Both the position numbers and the translations under genes were made by a program. From contig NW_003115315.1 of the NCBI RefSeq assembly GCF_000003605.2, positions 1 to 64,000 of the forward strand: a stretch of 64,000 nucleotides of DNA, given 5' to 3'. This stretch comes from Saccoglossus kowalevskii. Taxonomy: Eukaryota; Hemichordata; Enteropneusta; Harrimaniidae. The stretch's first letter is position 1; every line of letters starts with the position of its first letter. Below the pieces are notes generated by a model that saw nothing but the letters and a program-made list of their open reading frames with translations, made no database searches and was not told the DNA's origin. Positions 19,120 to 32,722 of the stretch are shown piece after piece.

Positions 19120-19284
19120 ATACTTACCTGGCGTAGGGGTTAACCGTGATCATGGAGGCGGTTCCCTCAGGGAGAGGCCTTCCCATTGCACTTCGGCTGG
19201 GCTGACACCTGCGATCGCCCCAAATGTGGGCGACTCGGGCGCATAATTTATGTTAGTGGGGGACTGCGTTCGCGCTATCCCCTG
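19120..19284 (+). ncRNA. U1: U1 snRNA, copy 17 (C61T)
   Basis: C61T leaves a U-G wobble in stem-loop II. The CCGTGG promoter change just upstream is shared with copy 57. Spacer carries GATAAC and GATCCAAG variants. Confidence 0.96.
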
Positions 19285-19910
19285 ATAATGAAACTAAAAA
19301 ATCAGATCTAATTTCTTACATTGGTCATCTCTAGTCAGAAATCGCGCAGATCCGCCTCATGTGATAACAATGTGGGTTTCCTAACTAGATTTTCAGGGAA
19401 ATGTCGACCATTGATCCAAGTTATTATTATTTATTAAAAATGGACAGGTTTTCGATGTACTAAGCAATGAAATAATCGAGAGTTGGCCAGATCCACAGGT
19501 CACCTGTACTTGTCGAGTACTGACGCCCTCACACGCCGCGTTTCGCATAAAAGAAAACCCATTGGTTGACAGCAACCATATGATTTGGGGGGCTACGGAC
19601 GCTGATAGGATGATCGCTGGCATGGGATTAGTGCCGCTTGGTGTGCGTGCATAATCTCTCTCTCTCTCTACCCAGAATCCTTTGTGGCCAAGTTTGTCGC
19701 GAATTTTCAGTATATACAACGCATTTCGTGGAGTCAAATGTCCATGAGCGACCATTAAAATCATGTGGTTAATATTTAAGTCATGACATTACCAGTCTAT
19801 TGTGTGCAACTACTAGTTAGAATACGATTTTTTCCAGATGCTCTTGGCACTCACCGTCGTGTCTGTTTTGTTTCATTCCATGGGGTACTCCGTTGTTGAC
19901 AGTCAATGGC

Positions 19911-20075
19911 ATACTTACCTGGCGTAGGGGTTAACCGTGATCATGGAGGCGGTTCCCTCAGGGAGAGGCCCTCCCATTGCACTTCGGCTGGGCTGACACC
20001 TGCGATCGCCCCAAATGTGGGCGACTCGGGCGCATAATTTATGTTAGTGGGGGACTGCGTTCGCGCTATCCCCTG
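19911..20075 (+). ncRNA. U1: U1 snRNA, copy 18 (consensus)
   Basis: Consensus gene; GATCCAAG one-base insertion in the spacer, as after copies 17, 28 and 55. Confidence 0.97.
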
Positions 20076-20701
20076 ATAATGAAACTAAAAAATCAGATCT
20101 AATTTCTTACATTGGTCATCTCTAGTGAGAAATCGCGCAGATCCGCCTCATGTGAGAACAATGTGGGTTTCCTAACTAGATTTTCAGGGAAATGTCGACC
20201 ATTGATCCAAGTTATTATTATTTATTAAAAATGGACAGGTTTTCGATGTACTAAGCAATGAAATAATCGAGAGTTGGCCAGATCCACAGGTCACCTGTAC
20301 TTGTCGAGTACTGACGCCCTCACACGCCGCGTTTCGCATAAAAGAAAACCCATTGGTTGACAGCAACCATATGATTTGGGGGGCTACGGACGCTGATAGG
20401 ATGATCGCTGGCATGGGATTAGTGCCGCTTGGTGTGCGTGCATAATCTCTCTCTCTCTCTACCCAGAATCCTTTGTGGCCAAGTTTGTCGCGAATTTTCA
20501 GTATATACAACGCATTTCGTGGAGTCAAATGTCCATGAGCGACCATTAAAATCATGTGGTTAATATTTAAGTCATGACATTACCAGTCTATTGTGTGCAA
20601 CTACTAGTTAGAATACGATTTTTTCCAGATGCTCTTGGCACTCACCGTCGTGTCTGTTTTGTTTCATTCCAAGGGGTACTCCGTTGTTGACAGTCAATGG
20701 C

Positions 20702-20866
20702 ATACTTACCTGGCGTAGGGGTTAACCATGATCATGGAGGCGGTTCCATCAGGGAGAGGCCTTCCCATTGCACTTCGGCTGGGCTGACACCTGCGATCGC
20801 CCCAAATGTGGGCGACTCGGGCGCATAATTTATGTTAGTGGGGGACTGCGTTCGCGCTATCCCCTG
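20702..20866 (+). ncRNA. U1: U1 snRNA, copy 19 (G27A, C47A, C61T)
   Basis: G27A breaks the G27-C40 pair of stem-loop I. The AAGGGG promoter change and G27A are shared with copy 22. Confidence 0.95.
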
Positions 20867-21499
20867 ATAATGAAACTAAAAAATCAGATCTAATTTCTTA
20901 CATTGGTCATCTCTAGTGAGAAATCGCGCAGATCCGCCTCATGTGAGTGAGAACAATGTGGGTTTCCTAACTAGATTTTCAGCGAAATGTCGACCATTGA
21001 TCAAGTTATTATTATTTATTAAAAATGGACAGGTTTTCGATGTACTAAGCAATGAAATAATCGAGAGTTGGCCAGATCCACAGGTCACCTGTACTTGTCG
21101 AGTACTGACGCCCTCACACGCCGCGTTTCGCATAAAAGAAAACCCATTGGTTGACAGCAACCATATGATTTGGGGGGCTACGGACGCTGATAGGATGATC
21201 GCTGGCATGGGATTAGTGCCGCTTGGTGTGCGTGCATAATCTCTCTCTCTCTCTACCCAGAATCCTTTGTGGCCAAGTTTGTCGCGAATTTTCAGTATAT
21301 ACAACGCATTTCGTGGAGTCAAATGTCCATGAGCGACCATTAAAATCATGCATGTGGTTAATATTTAAGTCATGACATTACCAGTCTATTGTGTGCAACT
21401 ACTAGTTAGAATACGATTTTTTCCAGATGCTCTTGGCACTCACCGTCGTGTCTGTTTTGTTTCATTCCATGGGGTACTCCGTTGTTGACAGTCAATGGC

Positions 21500-21664
21500 A
21501 TACTTACCTGGCGTAGGGGTTAACCGTGATCATGGAGGCGGTTCCCTCAGGGAGAGGCCCTCCCATTGCACTTCGGCTGTGCTGACACCTGCGATCACCC
21601 CAAATGTGGGCGACTCGGGCGCATAATTTATGTTAGTGGGGGACTGCGTTCGCGCTATCCCCTG
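21500..21664 (+). ncRNA. U1: U1 snRNA, copy 20 (G81T, G98A)
   Basis: Same gene type as copies 8, 54 and 59. Confidence 0.96.
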
Positions 21665-22291
21665 ATAATGAAACTAAAAAATCAGATCTAATTTCTTACA
21701 TTGGCCATCTCTAGTGAGAAATCGCGCAGATCCGCCTCATGTGAGAACAATGTGGGTTTCCTAACTAGATTTTCAGGGAAATGTCGACCATTGATCAAGT
21801 TATTATTATTTATTAAAAATGGACAGGTTTTCGATGTACTAAGCAATGAAATAATCGAGAGTTGGCCAGATCCACAGGTCACCTGTACTTGTCGAGTACT
21901 GACGCCCTCACACGCCGCGTTTCGCATAAAAGAAAACCCATTGGTTGACAGCAACCATATGATTTGGGGGGCTACGGACGCTGATAGGATGATCGCTGGC
22001 ATGGGATTAGGGCCGCTTGGTGTGCGTGCATAATCTCTCTCTCTCTCTCTACCCAGAATCCTTTGTGGCCAAGTTTGTCGCGAATTTTCAGTATATACAA
22101 CGCATTTCGTGGAGTCAAATGTCCATGAGCGACCATTAAAATCATGTGGTTAATATTTAAGTCATGACATTACCAGTCTATTGTGTGCAACTACTAGTTA
22201 GAATACGATTTTTTCCAGATGCTCTTGGCACTCACCGTCGTGTCTGTTTTGTTTCATTCCATGGGGTACTCCGTTGTTGACAGTCAATGGC

Positions 22292-22456
22292 ATACTTACC
22301 TGGCGTAGGGGTTAACCGTGATCATGGAGGCGGTTCCCTCAGGGAGAGGCCCTCCCATTGCACTTCGGCTGTGCTGACACCTGCGATCGCCCCAAATGTG
22401 GGCGACTCGGGCGCATAATTTATGTTAGTGGGGGACTGCGTTCGCGCTATCCCCTG
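22292..22456 (+). ncRNA. U1: U1 snRNA, copy 21 (G81T)
   Basis: G81T only; spacer has the GATAAGTG variant also seen after copies 1, 2, 5, 32, 33 and 56. Confidence 0.96.
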
Positions 22457-23081
22457 ATAATGAAACTAAAAAATCAGATCTAATTTCTTACATTGGTCAT
22501 CTCTAGTGAGAAATCGCGCAGATCCGCCTCATGTGAGAACAATGTGGGTTTCCTAACTAGATTTTCAGGGAAATGTCGACCATTGATCAAGTTATTATTA
22601 TTTATTAAAAATGGACAGGTTTTCGATGTACTAAGCAATGAAATAATCGAGAGTTGGCCAGATCCACAGGTCACCTGTACTTGTCGAGTACTGACGCCCT
22701 CACACGCCGCGTTTCGCATAAAAGAAAACCCATTGGTTGACAGCAACCATATGATTTGGGGGGCTACGGACGCTGATAGGATGATCGCTGGCATGGGATA
22801 AGTGCCGCTTGGTGTGCGTGCATAATCTCTCTCTCTCTCTACCCAGAATCCTTTGTGGCCAAGTTTGTCGCGAATTTTCAGTATATACAACGCATTTCGT
22901 GGAGTCAAATGTCCATGAGCGACCATTAAAATCATGTGGTTAATATTTAAGTCATGACATTACCAGTCTATTGTGTGCAACTACTAGTTAGAATACGATT
23001 TTTTCCAGATGCTCTTGGCACTCACCGTCGTGTCTGTTTTGTTTCATTCCAAGGGGTACTCCGTTGTTGACAGTCAATGGC

Positions 23082-23246
23082 ATACTTACCTGGCGTAGGG
23101 GTTAACCATGATCATGGAGGCGGTTCCCTCAGGGAGAGGCCCTCCCATTGCACTTCGGCTGGGCTGACACCTGCGATCGCCCCAAATGTGGGCGACTCGG
23201 GCGCATAATTTATGTTAGTGGGGGACTGCGTTCGCGCTATCCCCTG
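23082..23246 (+). ncRNA. U1: U1 snRNA, copy 22 (G27A)
   Basis: Shares G27A and the upstream AAGGGG change with copy 19 but not that copy's C47A or C61T: a mosaic. Confidence 0.96.
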
Positions 23247-23875
23247 ATAATGAAACTAAAAAATCAGATCTAATTTCTTACATTGGTCATCTCTAGTGAG
23301 AAATCGCGCAGATCCGCCTCATGTGAGAACAATGTGGGTTTCCTAACTAGATTTTCAGGGAAATGTCGACCATTGATCAAGTTATTATTATTTATTAAAA
23401 ATGGACAGGTTTTCGATGTACTAAGCAATGAAATAATCGAGAGTTGGCCAGATCCACAGGTCACCTGTACTTGTCGAGTACTGACGCCCTCACACGCCGC
23501 GTTTCGCATAAAAGAAAACCCATTGGTTGACAGCAACCATATGATTTGGGGGGCTACGGACGCTGATAGGATGATCGCTGGCATGGGATTAGTGCCGCTT
23601 GGTGTGCGTGCATAATCTCTCTCTCTCTCTCTCTACCCAGAATCCTTTGTGGCCAAGTTTGTCGCGAATTTTCAGTATATACAACGCATTTCGTGGAGTC
23701 AAATGTCCATGAGCGACCATTAAAATCATGTGGTTAATATTTAAGTCATGACATTACCAGTCTATTGTGTGCAACTACTAGTTAGAATACGATTTTTTCC
23801 AGATGCTCTTGGCACTCACCGTCGTGTCTGTTTTGTTTCATTCCATGGGGTACTCCGTTGTTGACAGTCAATGGC

Positions 23876-24040
23876 ATACTTACCTGGCGTGGGGGTTAAC
23901 CGTGATCATGGAGGCGGTTCCCTCAGGGAGAGGCCCTCCCATTGCACTTCGGCTGGGCTGACACCTGCGATCGCCCCAAATGTGGGCGACTCGGGCGCAT
24001 AATTTATGTTAGTGGGGGACTGCGTTCGCGCTATCCCCTG
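23876..24040 (+). ncRNA. U1: U1 snRNA, copy 23 (A16G)
   Basis: Private A16G just after the 5'-splice-site-pairing region. Followed by one of the shortest CT tracts (5 pairs). Confidence 0.96.
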
Positions 24041-24661
24041 ATAATGAAACTAAAAAATCAGATCTAATTTCTTACATTGGTCATCTCTAGTGAGAAATCG
24101 CGCAGATCCGCCTCATGTGAGAACAATGTGGGTTTCCTAACTAGATTTTCAGGGAAATGTCGACCATTGATCAAGTTATTATTATTTATTAAAAATGGAC
24201 AGGTTTTCGATGTACTAAGCAATGAAATAATCGAGAGTTGGCCAGATCCACAGGTCACCTGTACTTGTCGAGTACTGACGCCCTCACACGCCGCGTTTCG
24301 CATAAAAGAAAACCCATTGGTTGACAGCAACCATATGATTTGGGGGGCTACGGACGCTGATAGGATGATCGCTGGCATGGGATTAGTGCCGCTTGGTGTG
24401 CGTGCATAATCTCTCTCTCTACCCAGAATCCTTTGTGGCCAAGTTTGTCGCGAATTTTCAGTATATACAACGCATTTCGTGGAGTCAAATGTCCATGAGC
24501 GACCATTAAAATCATGTGGTTAATATTTAAGTCATGACATTACCAGTCTATTGTGTGCAACTACTAGTTAGAATACGATTTTTTCCAGATGCTCTTGGCA
24601 CTCACCGTCGTGTCTGTTTTGTTTCATTCCATGGGGTACTCCGTTGTTGACAGTCAATGGC

Positions 24662-24826
24662 ATACTTACCTGGCGTAGGGGTTAACCGTGATCATGGAGG
24701 CGGTCCCCTCAGGGAGAGGCCCTCCCATTGCACTTCGGCTGGGCTGACACCTGCGATCGCCCCAAATGTGGGCGACTCGGGCGCATAATTTATGTTAGTG
24801 GGGGACTGCGTTCGCGCTATCCCCTG
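24662..24826 (+). ncRNA. U1: U1 snRNA, copy 24 (T44C)
   Basis: T44C weakens the base of stem-loop I. Confidence 0.96.
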
Positions 24827-25453
24827 ATAATGAAACTAAAAAATCAGATCTAATTTCTTACATTGGTCATCTCTAGTGAGAAATCGCGCAGATCCGCCTC
24901 ATGTGAGAACAATCTGGGTTTCCTAACTAGATTTTCAGGGAAATGTCGACCATTGATCAAGTTATTATTATTTATTAAAAATGGACAGGTTTTCGATGTA
25001 CTAAGCAATGAAATAATCGAGAGTTGGCCAGATCCACAGGTCACCTGTACTTGTCGAGTACTGACGCCCTCACACGCCGCGTTTCGCATAAAAGAAAACC
25101 CATTGGTTGACAGCAACCATATGATTTGGGGGGCTACGGACGCTGATAGGATGATCGCTGGCATGGGATTAGTGCCGCTTGGTGTGCGTGCATAATCTCT
25201 CTCTCTCTCTCTACCCAGAATCCTTTGTGGCCAAGTTTGTCGCGAATTTTCAGTATATACAACGCATTTCGTGGAGTCAAATGTCCATGAGCGACCATTA
25301 AAATCATGTGGTTAATATTTAAGTCATGACATTACCAGTCTATTGTGTGCAACTACTAGTTAGAATAGGATTTTTTCCAGATGCTCTTGGCACTCACCGT
25401 CGTGTCTGTTTTGTTTCATTCCATGGGGTACTCCGTTGTTGACAGTCAATGGC

Positions 25454-25618
25454 ATACTTACCTGGCGTAGGGGTTAACTGTGATCATGGAGGCGGTTCCC
25501 TCAGGGAGAGGCCCTCCCATTGCACTTCGGCTGGGCTGACACCTGCGATCGCCCCAAATGTGGGCGACTCGGGCGCATAATTTATGTTAGTGGGGGACTG
25601 CGTTCGCGCTATCCCCTG
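25454..25618 (+). ncRNA. U1: U1 snRNA, copy 25 (C26T), altered 3' box
   Basis: C26T. The 3' box reads AAATTCAGA, losing the purine of the core, so 3'-end formation may be less efficient. Confidence 0.95.
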
Positions 25619-26243
25619 ATAATGAAACTAAAAATTCAGATCTAATTTCTTACATTGGTCATCTCTAGTGAGAAATCGCGCAGATCCGCCTCATGTGAGA
25701 ACAATGTGGGTTTCCTAACTAGATTTTCAGGGAAATGTCGACCATTGATCAAGTTATTATTATTTATTAAAAATGGACAGGTTTTCGATGTACTAAGCAA
25801 TGAAATAATCGAGAGTTGGCCAGATCCACAGGTCACCTGTACTTGTCGAGTACTGACGCCCTCACACGCCGCGTTTCGCATAAAAGAAAACCCATTGGTT
25901 GACAGCAACCATATGATTTGGGGGGCTACGGACGCTGATAGGATGATCGCTGGCATGGGATTAGTGCCGCTTGGTGTGCGTGCATAATCTCTCTCTCTCT
26001 CTACCCAGAATCCTTTGTGGCCAAGTTTGTCGCGAATTTTCAGTATATACAACGCATTTCGTGGAGTCAAATGTCCATGAGCGACCATTAAAATCATGTG
26101 GTTAATATTTAAGTCATGACATTACCAGTCTATTGTGTGCAACTACTAGTTAGAATACGATTTTTTCCAGATGCTCTTGGCACTCACCGTCGTGTCTGTT
26201 TTGTTTCATTCCATGAGGTACTCCGTTGTTGACAGTCAATGGC

Positions 26244-26408
26244 ATACTTACCTGGCGTAGGGGTTAACCGTGATCATGGAGGCGGTTCCCTCAGGGAGAG
26301 GCCCTCCCATTGCACTTCGGCTGGGCTGACACCTGCGATCGCCCCAAATGTGGGCGACTCGGGCGCATAATTTATGTTAGTGGGGGACTGCGTTCGCGCT
26401 ATCCCCTG
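26244..26408 (+). ncRNA. U1: U1 snRNA, copy 26 (consensus)
   Basis: Consensus gene; ATGAGG promoter change at about -27. Spacer GTGCTTAAT variant recurs after copy 31. Confidence 0.97.
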
Positions 26409-27033
26409 ATAATGAAACTAAAAAATCAGATCTAATTTCTTACATTGGTCATCTCTAGTGAGAAATCGCGCAGATCCGCCTCATGTGAGAACAATGTGGG
26501 TTTCCTAACTAGATTTTCAGGGAAATGTCGACCATTGATCAAGTTATTATTATTTATTAAAAATGGACAGGTTTTCGATGTACTAAGCAATGAAATAATC
26601 GAGAGTTGGCCAGATCCACAGGTCACCTGTACTTGTCGAGTACTGACGCCCTCACACGCCGCGTTTCGCATAAAAGAAAACCCATTGGTTGACAGCAACC
26701 ATATGATTTGGGGGGCTACGGACGCTGATAGGATGATCGCTGGCATGGGATTAGTGCCGCTTGGTGTGCGTGCATAATCTCTCTCTCTCTCTACCCAGAA
26801 TCCTTTGTGGCCAAGTTTGTCGCGAATTTTCAGTATATACAACGCATTTCGTGGAGTCAAATGTCCATGAGCGACCATTAAAATCATGTGCTTAATATTT
26901 AAGTCATGACATTACCAGTCTATTGTGTGCAACTACTAGTTAGAATACGATTTTTTCCAGATGCTCTTGGCACTCACCGTCGTGTCTGTTTTGTTTCATT
27001 CCATGGGGTACTCCGTTGTTGACAGTCAATGGC

Positions 27034-27198
27034 ATACTTACCTGGCGTAGGGGTTAACCGTGATCATGGAGGCGGTTCCCTCAGGGAGAGGCCCTCCCAT
27101 TGCACTTCGGCTGTGCTGACACCTGCGATCGCCCCAAATGTGGGCGACTCGGGCGCATAATTTATGTTAGTGGGGGACTGCGTTCGCGCTATCCCCTG
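27034..27198 (+). ncRNA. U1: U1 snRNA, copy 27 (G81T)
   Basis: Spacer changes AATAGTCG and CTTTGTG are shared only with copy 31, four units on. Confidence 0.96.
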
Positions 27199-27823
27199 AT
27201 AATGAAACTAAAAAATCAGATCTAATTTCTTACATTGGTCATCTCTAGTGAGAAATCGCGCAGATCCGCCTCATGTGAGAACAATGTGGGTTTCCTAACT
27301 AGATTTTCAGGGAAATGTCGACCATTGATCAAGTTATTATTATTTATTAAAAATGGACAGGTTTTCGATGTACTAAGCAATGAAATAGTCGAGAGTTGGC
27401 CAGATCCACAGGTCACCTGTACTTGTCGAGTACTGACGCCCTCACACGCCGCGTTTCGCATAAAAGAAAACCCATTGGTTGACAGCAACCATATGATTTG
27501 GGGGGCTACGGACGCTGATAGGATGATCGCTGGCATGGGATTAGTGCCGCTTTGTGTGCGTGCATAATCTCTCTCTCTCTCTACCCAGAATCCTTTGTGG
27601 CCAAGTTTGTCGCGAATTTTCAGTATATACAACGCATTTCGTGGAGTCAAATGTCCATGAGCGACCATTAAAATCATGTGGTTAATATTTAAGTCATGAC
27701 ATTACCAGTCTATTGTGTGCAACTACTAGTTAGAATACGATTTTTTCCAGATGCTCTTGGCACTCACCGTCGTGTCTGTTTTGTTTCATTCCATGGGGTA
27801 CTCCGTTGTTGACAGTCAATGGC

Positions 27824-27988
27824 ATACTTACCTGGCGTAGGGGTTAACCGTGATCATGGAGGCGGTTCCCTCAGGGAGAGGCCCTCCCATTGCACTTCGG
27901 CTGGGCTGACACCTGCGATCGCCCCAAATGTGGGCGACTCGGGCGCATAATTTATGTTAGTGGGGGACTGCGTTCGCGCTATCCCCTG
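27824..27988 (+). ncRNA. U1: U1 snRNA, copy 28 (consensus)
   Basis: Consensus gene; GATCCAAG insertion and a long CT tract in the spacer. Confidence 0.97.
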
Positions 27989-28618
27989 ATAATGAAACTA
28001 AAAAATCAGATCTAATTTCTTACATTGGTCATCTCTAGTGAGAAATCGCGCAGATCCGCCTCATGTGAGAACAATGTGGGTTTCCTAACTAGATTTTCAG
28101 GGAAATGTCGACCATTGATCCAAGTTATTATTATTTATTAAAAATGGACAGGTTTTCGATGTACTAAGCAATGAAATAATCGAGAGTTGGCCAGATCCAC
28201 AGGTCACCTGTACTTGTCGAGTACTGACGCCCTCACACGCCGCGTTTCGCATAAAAGAAAACCCATTGGTTGACAGCAACCATATGATTTGGGGGGCTAC
28301 GGACGCTGATAGGATGATCGCTGGCATGGGATTAGTGCCGCTTGGTGTGCGTGCATAATCTCTCTCTCTCTCTCTCTACCCAGAATCCTTTGTGGCCAAG
28401 TTTGTCGCGAATTTTCAGTATATACAACGCATTTCGTGGAGTCAAATGTCCATGAGCGACCATTAAAATCATGTGGTTAATATTTAAGTCATGACATTAC
28501 CAGTCTATTGTGTGCAACTACTAGTTAGAATACGATTTTTTCCAGATGCTCTTGGCACTCACCGTCGTGTCTGTTTTGTTTCATTCCATGGGGTACTCCG
28601 TTGTTGACAGTCAATGGC

Positions 28619-28783
28619 ATACTTACCTGGCGTAGGGGTTAACCGTGATCATGGAGGCGGTTCCCTCAGGGAGAGGCCCTCCCATTGCACTTCGGCTGGG
28701 CTGACAACTGCGATCGCCCCAAATGTGGGCGACTCGGGCGCATAATTTATGTTAGTGGGGGACTGCGTTCGCGCTATCCCCTG
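28619..28783 (+). ncRNA. U1: U1 snRNA, copy 29 (C89A)
   Basis: Spacer has two changes (AAATATGG, GGCCTGATC) shared only with copy 66, 37 units away. Confidence 0.96.
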
Positions 28784-29408
28784 ATAATGAAACTAAAAAA
28801 TCAGATCTAATTTCTTACATTGGTCATCTCTAGTGAGAAATCGCGCAGATCCGCCTCATGTGAGAACAATGTGGGTTTCCTAACTAGATTTTCAGGGAAA
28901 TGTCGACCATTGATCAAGTTATTATTATTTATTAAATATGGACAGGTTTTCGATGTACTAAGCAATGAAATAATCGAGAGTTGGCCTGATCCACAGGTCA
29001 CCTGTACTTGTCGAGTACTGACGCCCTCACACGCCGCGTTTCGCATAAAAGAAAACCCATTGGTTGACAGCAACCATATGATTTGGGGGGCTACGGACGC
29101 TGATAGGATGATCGCTGGCATGGGATTAGTGCCGCTTGGTGTGCGTGCATAATCTCTCTCTCTCTCTACCCAGAATCCTTTGTGGCCAAGTTTGTCGCGA
29201 ATTTTCAGTATATACAACGCATTTCGTGGAGTCAAATGTCCATGAGCGACCATTAAAATCATGTGGTTAATATTTAAGTCATGACATTACCAGTCTATTG
29301 TGTGCAACTACTAGTTAGAATACGATTTTTTCCAGATGCTCTTGGCACTCACCGTCGTGTCTGTTTTGTTTCATTCCATGGGGTACTCCGTTGTTGACAG
29401 TCAATGGC

Positions 29409-29573
29409 ATACTTACCTGGCGTAGGGGTTAACCGTGATCATGGAGGCGGTTCCCTCAGGGAGAGGCCCTCCCATTGCACTTCGGCTGGGCTGACACCTG
29501 CGATCGCACCAAATGTGGGCGACTCGGGCGCATAATTTATGTTAGTGGGGGACTGCGTTCGCGCTATCCCCTG
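29409..29573 (+). ncRNA. U1: U1 snRNA, copy 30 (C100A)
   Basis: Private C100A in stem-loop III; spacer ATTTTGTGG variant shared with copies 40, 61, 62 and 71. Confidence 0.96.
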
Positions 29574-30198
29574 ATAATGAAACTAAAAAATCAGATCTAA
29601 TTTCTTACATTGGTCATCTCTAGTGAGAAATCGCGCAGATCCGCCTCATGTGAGAACAATGTGGGTTTCCTAACTAGATTTTCAGGGAAATGTCGACCAT
29701 TGATCAAGTTATTATTATTTATTAAAAATGGACAGGTTTTCGATGTACTAAGCAATGAAATAATCGAGAGTTGGCCAGATCCACAGGTCACCTGTACTTG
29801 TCGAGTACTGACGCCCTCACACGCCGCGTTTCGCATAAAAGAAAACCCATTGGTTGACAGCAACCATATGATTTGGGGGGCTACGGACGCTGATAGGATG
29901 ATCGCTGGCATGGGATTAGTGCCGCTTGGTGTGCGTGCATAATCTCTCTCTCTCTCTACCCAGAATCCTTTGTGGCCAAGTTTGTCGCGAATTTTCAGTA
30001 TATACAACGCATTTTGTGGAGTCAAATGTCCATGAGCGACCATTAAAATCATGTGGTTAATATTTAAGTCATGGCATTACCAGTCTATTGTGTGCAACTA
30101 CTAGGTAGAATACGATTTTTTCCAGATGCTCTTGGCACTCACCGTCGTGTCTGTTTTGTTTCATTCCATGGGGTACTCCGTTGTTGACAGTCAATGGC

Positions 30199-30363
30199 AT
30201 ACTTACCTGGCGTAGGGGTTAACCGTGATCATGGAGGCGGTTCCCTCAGGGAGAGGCCCTCCCATTGCACTTCGGCTGGGCTGACACCTGCGATCGCCCC
30301 AAATGTGGGCGACTCGGGCGCATAATTTATGTTAGTGGGGGACTGCGTTCGCGCTATCCCCTG
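30199..30363 (+). ncRNA. U1: U1 snRNA, copy 31 (consensus), spacer with lost Ts
   Basis: The gene is consensus. Its spacer at 30455-30512 lacks one T from about seven successive T-runs and nothing else, a pattern more like base-calling error than mutation. Confidence 0.95.
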
Positions 30364-30981
30364 ATAATGAAACTAAAAAATCAGATCTAATTTCTTACAT
30401 TGGTCATCTCTAGTGAGAAATCGCGCAGATCCGCCTCATGTGAGAACAATGTGGGTTCCTAACTAGATTTCAGGGAAATGTCGACCATGATCAAGTATAT
30501 ATTTATAAAAATGGACAGGTTTTCGATGTACTAAGCAATGAAATAGTCGAGAGTTGGCCAGATCCACAGGTCACCTGTACTTGTCGAGTACTGACGCCCT
30601 CACACGCCGCGTTTCGCATAAAAGAAAACCCATTGGTTGACAGCAACCATATGATTTGGGGGGCTACGGACGCTGATAGGATGATCGCTGGCATGGGATT
30701 AGTGCCGCTTTGTGTGCGTGCATAATCTCTCTCTCTCTCTACCCAGAATCCTTTGTGGCCAAGTTTGTCGCGAATTTTCAGTATATACAACGCATTTCGT
30801 GGAGTCAAATGTCCATGAGCGACCATTAAAATCATGTGCTTAATATTTAAGTCATGACATTACCAGTCTATTGTGTGCAACTACTAGTTAGAATACGATT
30901 TTTTCCAGATGCTCTTGGCACTCACCGTCGTGTCTGTTTTGTTTCATTCCATGGGGTACTCCGTTGTTGACAGTCAATGGC

Positions 30982-31146
30982 ATACTTACCTGGCGTAGGG
31001 GTTAACCGTGATCATGGAGGCGGTTCCCTCAGGGAGAGGCCCTCCCATTGCACTTCGGCTGGGCTGACACCTGCGATCGCCCCAAATGTGGGCGACTCGG
31101 GCGCATAATTTATGTTAGTGGGGGACTGCGTTCGCGCTATCCCCTG
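30982..31146 (+). ncRNA. U1: U1 snRNA, copy 32 (consensus)
   Basis: Consensus gene. Copies 32-34 resemble copies 1-3 in spacer variants, without the TGAG and AATTCC changes of copy 1. Confidence 0.97.
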
Positions 31147-31769
31147 ATAATGAAACTAAAAAATCAGATCTAATTTCTTACATTGGTCATCTCTAGTGAG
31201 AAATCGCGCAGATCCGCCTCATGTGAGAACAATGTGGGTTTCCTAACTAGATTTTCAGGGAAATGTCGACCATTGATCAAGTTATTATTATTTATTAAAA
31301 ATGGACAGGTTTTCGATGTACTAAGCAATGAAATAATCGAGAGTTGGCCAGATCCACAGGTCACCTGTACTTGTCGAGTACTGACGCCCTCACACGCCGC
31401 GTTTCGCATAAAAGAAAACCCATTGGTTGACAGCAACCATATGATTTGGGGGGCTACGGACGCTGATAGGATGATCGCTGGCATGGGATAAGTGCCGCTT
31501 GGTGTGCGTGCATAATCTCTCTCTCTCTACCCAGAATCCTTTGTGGCCAAGTTTGTCGCGAATTTTCAGTATATACAACGCATTTCGTGGAGTCAAATGT
31601 CCATGAGCGACCATTAAAATCATGTGGTTAATATTTAAGTCATGACATTACCAGTCTATTGTGTGCAACTACTAGTTAGAATACGATTTTTTCCAGATGC
31701 TCTTGGCACTCACCGTCGTGTCTGTTTTGTTTCATTCCATGGGGTACTCCGTTGTTGACAGTCAATGGC

Positions 31770-31934
31770 ATACTTACCTGGCGTAGGGGTTAACCGTGAT
31801 CATGGAGGCGGTTCCCTCAGGGAGAGGCCCTCCCATTGCACTTCGGCTGGGCTGACACCTGCGATCGCCCCAAATGTGTGCGACTCGGGCGCATAATTTA
31901 TGTTAGTGGGGGACTGCGTTCGCGCTATCCCCTG
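31770..31934 (+). ncRNA. U1: U1 snRNA, copy 33 (G110T)
   Basis: G110T is private, while the spacer matches that of copy 2 in its two rare changes. Confidence 0.96.
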
Positions 31935-32557
31935 ATAATGAAACTAAAAAATCAGATCTAATTTCTTACATTGGTCATCTCTAGTGAGAAATCGCGCAGA
32001 TCCGCCTCATGTGAGAACAATGTGGGTTTCCTAACTAGATTTTCAGGGAAATGTCGACCATTGATCAAGTTATTATTATTTATTAAAAATGGACAGGTTT
32101 TCGATGTACTAAGCAATGAAATAATCGAGAGTTGGCCAGATCCACAGGTCAACTGTACTTGTCGAGTACTGACGCCCTCACACGCCGCGTTTCGCATAAA
32201 AGAAAACCCATTGGTTGACAGCAACCATATGATTTGGGGGGCTACGGACGCTGATAGGATGATCGCTGGCATGGGATAAGTGCCGCTTGGTGTGCGTGCA
32301 TAATCTCTCTCTCTCTACCCAGAATCCTTTGTGGCCAAGTTTGTCGCGAATTTTCAGTATATGCAACGCATTTCGTGGAGTCAAATGTCCATGAGCGACC
32401 ATTAAAATCATGTGGTTAATATTTAAGTCATGACATTACCAGTCTATTGTGTGCAACTACTAGTTAGAATACGATTTTTTCCAGATGCTCTTGGCACTCA
32501 CCGTCGTGTCTGTTTTGTTTCATTCCATGGGGTACTCCGTTGTTGACAGTCAATGGC

Positions 32558-32722
32558 ATACTTACCTGGCGTAGGGGTTAACCGTGATCATGGAGGCGGT
32601 TCCCTCAGGGAGAGGCCCTCCCATTGCACTTCGGCTGGGCTGACACCTGCGATCGCCCCAAATGTGGGCGACTCGGGCGCATAATTTATGTTAGTGGGGG
32701 ACTGCGTTCGCGCTATCCCCTG
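32558..32722 (+). ncRNA. U1: U1 snRNA, copy 34 (consensus)
   Basis: Consensus gene and ordinary spacer. Confidence 0.97.
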
